The notes under the pieces are model-generated. The model was not told the origin of the DNA and ran no database searches. It worked only from the letters and a program-made list of their open reading frames with translations. 11,334 bases of DNA from positions 1 to 11,334 of the forward strand of contig CALCOP010000080.1 in assembly GCA_937897365.1 (NCBI GenBank). The letters are read 5' to 3'. The position numbers were made by a program, and so were the translations under genes. Shown in pieces: positions 7,801 to 11,334 of this stretch. The stretch is from an uncultured euryarchaeote. Lineage in GTDB: Archaea > Thermoplasmatota > Poseidoniia > Poseidoniales > Poseidoniaceae. The first letter of the stretch is position 1. Each line of letters opens with the position of its first letter.

Positions 7801-9008
7801 CTCAGCCCGGCGTTCACACCGTAAAGTTGGTTGTAATCGATGCCGCTGGTGCGAAAAGTATCGCTCGAGTTCTCACTGTTGAAATCGCAAATCCTCTGCC
7901 CATTATCGCTGTTCAGATACTCGATGCGTGGTATAACGATGAACAAATGACGGACTCCAGTGTTCTTCCTGAGGTAACGGATTTAGACTGGTCACGAACC
8001 TTCAATGAGCAAGGTGACACATTCGCAGCACCGCATTCGCTGCTGTATTTCAATTCAGATGGCACCCGAGATGGTGACCAAACATTTGAAGGAAAATATG
8101 TACCGTTCGACGTTAATTCTCCTGATTGGAATGGATTGGTCCAATACACATGGGATTTCGGAGACGGGTCTCCGCTGGAGCACCAAGCGACGCCTTGGCA
8201 TTCATATTCACTGCCAGGAGAATACACCGTTTCACTCACCGTTCGAGACGCCTTTGGAACTGGTGATGTCACTCGTGCATACTTTACCGTCGTCATCGAC
8301 CACCCACCAGTTATTCACAATATCTTCGTCCCCGAGGAAATCATAGTATCGGATTCCAATTCCTTTGTCGCGAACTTTTCTGACCTCGAAACGGACTTGG
8401 CAATCGCAGTCTATCGTGACACGAATATCAACGATGGTTCTATCTCGGACCGAGATGTGACCCTTAGCCCAGATTTACAAATCCGTTGGGATTTAGATAT
8501 CGAAGTTGATGCCGATAATAACGGAAATCCTGCTGACGACTGGATTGAACCACTCCCCGGTTCAGTTTCCCGAATCACTGGTAGTTGGAGCGAAGTTGGG
8601 ACCTACACAATTCGACTTGAAATTTGCGATAGCGTTGGTATTTGCGATTCTATGGATGAAGAAATTGACGTGAATCCGGAACCATCTGCTCCTCCTTCGT
8701 TGTCTGATTTCAGCGTTGATGATTGGAAAAGTTGGCTTGCAGATGCCGGTTCCGACCTGGCAACTTTTGTCGCATTGATTGCCGTGGCTTTGATTCTTGG
8801 CTGGCTGGTCATGCGAGAACCATCCGATCTTGAAGATGAGGCAAAGCAAGCTTCTGAGACCTACACCGACGTTGAACACGTCGAAGACCAAGGTGGCTTA
8901 CTCGGCATGGATCACCACGCGCCTCCACCAGCTCCAGGCATCCTTTCCAAAGATGAGCGTAGGAGCGATGACAGTGGATATATTCGGCCTCTTCGACGAA
9001 GATCTTAA
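4806..9008 (+). CDS. Giant exported HExxH peptidase-like protein with PKD repeats and C-terminal anchor
   Basis: The 1400-residue product is predicted to be anchored at the cell surface. It has a signal peptide (1-30), then a zinc-peptidase-like domain (~105-400) with HELEH (238-242) and a likely third ligand E258 in WIDEGNADVA. This HExxH plus W..EG layout resembles gluzincins such as peptidase family M30; E239 would be the catalytic base. A β-rich domain follows (~405-517), then a CARDB/FN3-like domain (~518-624) opening with a calcium-loop-like DRDGDGSPD (532-540). Next come PKD or PKD-like domains at about 628-722 (WDFGD), 726-825 (WNWGDGD), 828-925 (degenerate), 926-1029 (YNWSFSDDG), 1030-1166 (WDFGDGS) and 1167-1290 (degenerate). 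A transmembrane helix (1317-1336) and an acidic, then Pro- and Arg-rich tail complete it. PKD arrays usually act as stalks or bind polysaccharide or protein. The likely role is degradation or capture of extracellular protein. The peptidase class is by motif only. Confidence 0.85.
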   Translation: MSELRSNTALLLVTLLFVSGISPLLLTAGADSEGVDEVLPYSAGGVVIGDIADFDVDMGHQYLMIEEEQPVVSAFSFLKKEWIDAGRPGVEDMAYEPQTSARSSGRACNPHVVNDQLTVPTSGGSVDTYVAKTTTTVAFLVQSGRTLSSTVLNNLASSWDQTIYPTMTTYYGKDYQDGRGLAPPDVDNNCQVQIVIYDIDGAFNIGGYFAPSMSNSREAVFVDYADITLSWGKSILAHELEHLLHNAQDPYENLWIDEGNADVAIYLCFGADSTLVSHLNQWTQASELSVRWWNQRFADYGAGFIFTMYLADHLGGGPAVRQLVQDSATGGLGVENLARSPVSGQSGMLGRTMGEIFANFSIAAVLDSSQGIYGFSNLDLTSTCSSGSFCRVQPADTNSNWAGPWTSTGHSVEGWGIRAFKFTPGASSPAPLTMRLTADVSQFDGVVVSRATADGLWTATDLDFQNNVATALIPGFGNLTDEVWAITWYASTVADCDYTSCGPSYPQGTVDIEAARITSPATLTLNTTELSDRDGDGSPDTVRINYEVFSNAFFEDLDVTTKVLDNSGNVVDTQTKRVSAGGGVAAEESIWFTAPYDSQFTFQMEMEDMIGTTVDTLTSSPQIINNMKPTANGTLTPNESQTWENIQFNGDGFDAWGLSFDNNSLPYLDAPVAYAWDFGDSTTSGLKSPFRSYQTTGMYNATLRVQDQGGSWSESDILELNITDSSPPIPLITVNGVVIDEEISILTNQMILFSASLTVDNVPTQSLSFQWNWGDGDTEGGIGMFEAAHEWGEIDSINETYNLTLTVSDGNNVGVKNILVYVNNRIPYQIFSDTLSTDTYTSIVMPDVFKDSDGSLVSHAWFFPEGVNLDGGVTDRDDEFTLTSSNDPNPMPSWDTPGLKTAELTVMDDDGSTATAVLSVLVKNQIPVADFIVKTTTSGTSIIDFRVEDGEVETPYTFDGRDSFDPDGTVGDSSDLTYNWSFSDDGTFVESPQVTHTFSQPGVHTVKLVVIDAAGAKSIARVLTVEIANPLPIIAVQILDAWYNDEQMTDSSVLPEVTDLDWSRTFNEQGDTFAAPHSLLYFNSDGTRDGDQTFEGKYVPFDVNSPDWNGLVQYTWDFGDGSPLEHQATPWHSYSLPGEYTVSLTVRDAFGTGDVTRAYFTVVIDHPPVIHNIFVPEEIIVSDSNSFVANFSDLETDLAIAVYRDTNINDGSISDRDVTLSPDLQIRWDLDIEVDADNNGNPADDWIEPLPGSVSRITGSWSEVGTYTIRLEICDSVGICDSMDEEIDVNPEPSAPPSLSDFSVDDWKSWLADAGSDLATFVALIAVALILGWLVMREPSDLEDEAKQASETYTDVEHVEDQGGLLGMDHHAPPPAPGILSKDERRSDDSGYIRPLRRRS
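5517..5580 (+). other. HExxH zinc-binding active-site segment
   Basis: This codes for H238-E-L-E-H242 through the WIDEG motif ending at G259. Two His ligands plus E258, 16 residues after H242, form a gluzincin-type site. Both motifs are intact, so the domain is probably active rather than a degenerate relic. Confidence 0.7.
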
Positions 9009-9017
9009 CCGTTAGTT

Positions 9018-9025
9018 TGTATAAC
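9018..9025 (+). promoter_or_regulatory. Possible TATA element before the downstream anchored protein
   Basis: TGTATAAC within the 47-bp gap lies about 34 nt before ATG 9056. Initiation about 25 nt downstream would fall just before the Shine-Dalgarno at 9046. The gene may therefore have its own promoter in addition to read-through from the peptidase-PKD gene. Confidence 0.35.
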
Positions 9026-9045
9026 CTCCTTGCCTATCATTGTTT

Positions 9046-9050
9046 GAGGG
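9046..9050 (+). promoter_or_regulatory. Shine-Dalgarno that fixes the start at 9056
   Basis: GAGGG lies 5 nt before ATG 9056. The longer frame beginning with TTG at 9017 has no such motif, and its product would have 13 extra residues before the signal peptide. The ATG is therefore the better start. Confidence 0.7.
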
Positions 9051-9055
9051 GAAGC

Positions 9056-10162
9056 ATGTCGTCTTACGTTCGAGTGGGTTCGATTACACTTACCTTGCTC
9101 TTGCCTATACTCTTACTCGCACTTTCAACACCTGCTTCAATGCAGGTACAGGCTGCAGATTCTTGTGCAGGAGATACCACTCCTGTTCGATGGAATGAAA
9201 CGGTTCAAAGGTTGTCATTGGTTCCATTCCACAATGGAAATTGGTGGAGTGGATTTGATGATGATGTCGTGTATTATGAAGATGAAAAACAGCGAGAGGA
9301 CGACCAGAACTCTCAAATTACTCAGGATTTATCACTGAGTCCTGAAGAACCATGGATGTATGAAACGTGGATGCTTCCACGTCTTGAACCACTTGAGGAA
9401 AATCACTACACGACTTTGTTGATTGGAAATGACAGCGTCGGCGCATTAAGGGTCAATCTTTCAGCAGATTACAGGACCACGGTATGCATTACTTTACAAG
9501 ATACAAACCTCAATCCTGTGAATGGCGATATCTACCTGCTCACAACTGAGGAATACAACAGTTATACGCAGTCGTATCACTCCTCGCATGACGATTACTA
9601 CGGCTATGATGAATTTGAAGAGTCACTTTCCAACATCCCTCCTGAGTGGCGAAGTTTCAATTTCTTGGGTTGGAAATCCTATCGAGATTCACACGAATAT
9701 GAGAAAACTTCGGAAGTTAATTTTGCTCTCAATTTAGATGGCCCGGAGATCTACTCATCGTTCTTCACCGGTACTACTTGGGAGGATTTCTATATCGTAA
9801 TTGATGCTTGGGACAATGTTCACGATAACGATGCAGAGTCCCCGGATACAATCGTTGCTGCCAGTGTGACCCTCATCACAACTGAACGCAGTTTCATTCT
9901 CCCTCCATTCACAGTATCCCTTGTGTTCTTGGCTGTATTATTGGGTACTCTTTCTATCCCATTCATACTCAATGCGAAATATATGAAAGCAGGTTTGGTT
10001 GCTGAAATCCCACAAAATATCGTACCTTCGCTGGATACGCCTGCAGAAAATCCTCCTCCTCCGCCGTTTGAAGAGGTGCCAAAGGAAATCGTGGAATTGC
10101 CGCCACCAATCGAAACCCAATCAGAAAATACACAGCAGGTATGGTCTGAACCAGAATCATAA
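9056..10162 (+). CDS. Exported, membrane-anchored protein of unknown function
   Basis: I do not recognise this protein. The 368-residue product has a signal peptide (hydrophobic ~8-25, likely cleavage after QVQAA near 34), an extracytoplasmic domain (~35-278), one transmembrane helix (~280-304) and a proline-rich, acidic cytoplasmic tail (~313-368, with PPPPP at 333-337 and PPP at 349-351). The outer domain contains C37 and C144, which could form a disulfide. It has β-strand patterns such as TTVCITLQDTN, DIYLLTTEEYNSY and FYIVIDAWDN, and a Tyr/Asp/His-rich loop (~164-190). The strand order, ending in a YIVIDA-type strand before the anchor, loosely resembles PPC-like or GOLD-like β-sandwiches; this is a weak inference. 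It has three N-X-S/T sequons (N47, N125, N134). It follows the peptidase-PKD gene by 47 bp on the same strand and shares its signal-domain-anchor-tail plan, so a partner role at the surface is plausible. The start is set by a Shine-Dalgarno. Confidence 0.72.
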   Translation: MSSYVRVGSITLTLLLPILLLALSTPASMQVQAADSCAGDTTPVRWNETVQRLSLVPFHNGNWWSGFDDDVVYYEDEKQREDDQNSQITQDLSLSPEEPWMYETWMLPRLEPLEENHYTTLLIGNDSVGALRVNLSADYRTTVCITLQDTNLNPVNGDIYLLTTEEYNSYTQSYHSSHDDYYGYDEFEESLSNIPPEWRSFNFLGWKSYRDSHEYEKTSEVNFALNLDGPEIYSSFFTGTTWEDFYIVIDAWDNVHDNDAESPDTIVAASVTLITTERSFILPPFTVSLVFLAVLLGTLSIPFILNAKYMKAGLVAEIPQNIVPSLDTPAENPPPPPFEEVPKEIVELPPPIETQSENTQQVWSEPES

Positions 10163-10219
10163 TCTCAGACTCTGCGTAAGATGCCGTAAAAACCCTGTTT
10201 AGAAGGCCTGTATTCGAGT

Positions 10220-11023
10220 TTAATACTCAAGCAGTCTCCAAGCATCTTGAAGGTCACGAACGTTGACAAGACCCTTGTCTGAGAGGCGGAATTCATCTCG
10301 CATGGTTGCGTAGACTAATTCTTGCCCAAGAGTGGGGGCGTGAAGTCGTGCCCAGTCGCCTCCGTTTCCAAGTGCCATGAGGCTGTAAAGAGGAGTTCCA
10401 TCTTGGTCTTTCAGAGCATTCGCGGCATGAACGATTTGGAGGGCGTCTTGATGATCCTTGAGTGTGCTGCAGAATTTGACAATATCTCCACTGTCAGCGT
10501 TTGAGGTAATCATCGATACGATATCTTCTGAACTTGGGGTGCCACTCATGTCGTGTTGTGAGGCGATAATTTGGCAGTTTGATGCTTTAGCAGATTCAAC
10601 AAGTGCTTTTCTGTCCTTTGCTTTAATCGAAATTTCCAGGTCGATCCATTTGACTTCAGATTCAACAGCGGCTTGAAGGATTTCGATGCGCTGCTTTTCA
10701 TCACCTGAGAAGTGGCCACCGTCTCGAACCGAGCGCACGGAGAAGATTACAGGAAGTCCAATGGCTTCTTTTAGGTCAGCAATAGACTTGTCAACATCCA
10801 ATTCCTCAAAATCCTTTACAGGCCATTCTTCAACAGGCGGCATCGTTGATACTCGGTTGCCCTCTTCATCCTCAGTAACAGTTGCCTGAGGCTTTTTGAG
10901 ATACAAGCGGTCAAACCGAACTTCGACCATATCAGCGCCCTGAATACCTGCACGTGCTGCTTCGTCAACCATTGCTTTCACAGTTGTTTCTTCAAGAGAT
11001 ACGCATATCTTGGGGTTGGGCAT
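10220..11023 (-). CDS. aroD: Type I 3-dehydroquinate dehydratase
   Basis: It catalyses 3-dehydroquinate to 3-dehydroshikimate plus water, step three of the shikimate pathway, in the cytoplasm through a Schiff base. The 267-residue product is a little longer than the ~250 of bacterial AroD. Motifs: EVRFD (34-38), FSVRSVRDGG (94-103, R97), IDLE (127-130), SQHD with catalytic H157, TP (162-163), IVKF with Schiff-base K183, and R226 in the GGDWAR stretch. The extra length is an acidic insertion at about residues 43-75, after the second strand. By hand alignment, the loop SAPGQ of E. coli AroD corresponds to SDKGL here, so the substrate-contacting Gln appears to be Leu 252, while Ser 248 is kept. 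ATG 11023 is firm, because an in-frame stop lies 13 bases upstream (11038-11036). No Shine-Dalgarno is visible; a weak TTAAGA (11052-11047) would fit a leaderless message. The gene is convergent with the anchored-protein gene across a 57-bp gap with no clear terminator. Confidence 0.93.
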   Translation of the reverse strand: MPNPKICVSLEETTVKAMVDEAARAGIQGADMVEVRFDRLYLKKPQATVTEDEEGNRVSTMPPVEEWPVKDFEELDVDKSIADLKEAIGLPVIFSVRSVRDGGHFSGDEKQRIEILQAAVESEVKWIDLEISIKAKDRKALVESAKASNCQIIASQHDMSGTPSSEDIVSMITSNADSGDIVKFCSTLKDHQDALQIVHAANALKDQDGTPLYSLMALGNGGDWARLHAPTLGQELVYATMRDEFRLSDKGLVNVRDLQDAWRLLEY

Positions 11024-11081
11024 GCTTTCGGCGACTTAGGCTGGCTTCTTAACGCTCTCGCTTACTCTGCGTTGGTGCCTC

Positions 11082-11103
11082 GAGAAAAAACTGTAGTTTT
11101 CTC
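11082..11103. promoter_or_regulatory. A/T-rich dyad upstream of aroD
   Basis: GAGAAAAAACT (11082-11092) and AGTTTTCTC (11095-11103) form a near-perfect dyad, differing only in having six A against four T. It lies 59-80 bp upstream of the aroD start, with a T/C-rich run just to its right. It could be a regulator site, or it could end a plus-strand transcript; neither is shown. Confidence 0.35.
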
Positions 11104-11178
11104 CTTACTTTTTCGCTTCTTTTTGCTACAATTTTCCTTGTTGTCAGAGGGCCATTTCAGTACGTGATTTTCGCTCGT

Positions 11179-11204
11179 AAAACGGGTCGCAGGACACCCG
11201 TTTT
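11179..11204. other. Perfect 9-bp inverted repeat
   Basis: AAAACGGGT (11179-11187) and ACCCGTTTT (11196-11204) pair perfectly around an 8-nt loop. As RNA in either direction the stem ends in a U-run, so it could act as a two-way terminator or as the hairpin of a small RNA or leader. CAGTAC occurs just outside on both sides (11158-11163 and 11206-11211). Confidence 0.55.
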
Positions 11205-11210
11205 CCAGTA

Positions 11211-11220
11211 CCTTTATACC
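11211..11220. promoter_or_regulatory. TATA-like element
   Basis: CCTTTATACC on the plus strand reads GGTATAAAGG on the minus strand. On the plus strand it would start a transcript near 11240, just before the GTAGAG repeats. On the minus strand it would start near 11190, inside the 9-bp hairpin, giving aroD a leader of about 165 nt. The direction is undecided. Confidence 0.4.
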
Positions 11221-11258
11221 CCCTCGTCACAGGGTATAGTTGTAGAGGGGGGCGAGGG
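11215..11258. other. Mutually exclusive stems
   Basis: Three perfect pairings compete for the same C-rich stretch: TATACCC (11215-11221) with GGGTATA (11232-11238), CCCCCTC (11219-11225) with GAGGGGG (11245-11251), and CCCTCG (11221-11226) with CGAGGG (11253-11258). If transcribed, the RNA could switch between folds. The pairings are seen directly; a switch function is inference. Confidence 0.4.
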
Positions 11259-11271
11259 TAGAGAAGTAGAG
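11242..11271 (+). repeat. Three GTAGAG copies on an 8-bp register
   Basis: GTAGAG begins at 11242, 11258 and 11266, so the spacings are 16 and 8. The intervening unit at 11250 is a G-rich variant. It may be a short purine-rich repeat or protein-binding array, and could also be chance in a purine-rich strand. Confidence 0.3.
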
Positions 11272-11334
11272 GACTGCGGCCCAAAATTATCTCGTTTCCA
11301 ACCCACCCAATATAGCATTTTAAAATCTAAAATC

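Larger units (their letters stand above)
11024..11334. other. Gene-free structured intergenic region (311 bases)
   Basis: I see no convincing coding frame, tRNA or rRNA here. The region holds an A/T dyad (11082-11103), a pyrimidine-rich stretch (11097-11140), a 9-bp perfect hairpin (11179-11204), a TATA-like TTTATACC (11213-11220), overlapping alternative stems (11215-11258), three GTAGAG copies, and an AT-rich right end with ATTTTAAAAT (11317-11326) and two tandem TAAAATC units (11321-11334). It serves as the aroD upstream region and probably as the promoter or leader of a gene beyond the right edge. A small RNA is possible. Confidence 0.6.

Noticed and set aside
7913..8296. Antisense frame of 127 codons (and a similar one at 7286-7633)
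   Set aside because: Shadow frames of the PKD region, caused by its codon use; no start signal or recognisable protein.
10163..10219. Bidirectional terminator between the anchored-protein gene and aroD
   Set aside because: The 57-base gap has no clear hairpin; only a short A-run is seen, so no terminator is annotated.
11097..11140. T-rich archaeal terminator on the plus strand
   Set aside because: The T-runs are real, but no plus-strand gene ends nearby. The region may simply be AT-rich upstream sequence of aroD.
11200..11334. Possible replication origin with Orc1/Cdc6 boxes (TTCCAGT, TCGTTTCC and G-strings present)
   Set aside because: The fragments resemble pieces of archaeal origin recognition boxes, but none is arranged as a full box with its dyad and adjoining G-string. 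No orc1/cdc6 gene is in the window.
1..11334. CRISPR array, transposon, tRNA or rRNA genes
   Set aside because: No regularly spaced repeats, transposase motifs, terminal inverted repeats, tRNA arms or rRNA signatures were seen.

Overview
The window looks like chromosomal DNA from an uncultured marine archaeon, most probably Marine Group II (Candidatus Poseidoniales) or a close Thermoplasmatota relative. The sequence shows TATA-like elements about 25-30 nt upstream of starts with very short leaders, moderate GC, very tight gene packing, and several Sec-exported proteins with one C-terminal membrane anchor and a short acidic/proline-rich or basic cytoplasmic tail. The PKD-repeat protein and the type I 3-dehydroquinate dehydratase fit that lineage. 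The lineage call is inference, because no rRNA or other marker is present.

Layout, left to right. (1) Positions 1-396 hold the 5' part of a small membrane protein on the minus strand, cut by the window edge. It is divergent from a DUF2085-type membrane protein (421-1185, plus). (2) A minus-strand block follows, read from right to left: a signal-peptide-bearing, C-terminally anchored M28/glutaminyl-cyclase-like enzyme (4718-3501), then a three-helix membrane protein with a carboxypeptidase-regulatory-like domain (3423-2545), then, with no spacer, a thymidylate kinase with a ~230-residue C-terminal extension (2544-1186). The kinase ends exactly back-to-back with the DUF2085 gene, the two stop codons forming TGATCA. 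(3) A plus-strand pair follows: a 1400-residue exported protein with an HExxH gluzincin-like peptidase domain, about six PKD or PKD-like domains and a C-terminal anchor (4806-9008), then an unrecognised exported, anchored protein (9056-10162). (4) Convergent to these is aroD on the minus strand (11023-10220). (5) The last 311 bases (11024-11334) have no gene and carry several dyads, short repeats and TATA-like motifs.

The central theme is the cell surface. Two predicted extracytoplasmic zinc enzymes are divergently transcribed from an 87-bp region with one symmetric TATA-like element, next to two further membrane/surface proteins. This suggests a module for processing proteins or peptides at the cell surface, but the sequence does not prove joint function. 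Housekeeping genes (tmk, aroD) lie on either side. The items most worth a second look are the thymidylate kinase extension, the sequon-dense M28 enzyme, the peptidase-PKD protein and the structured intergenic region at the right end.
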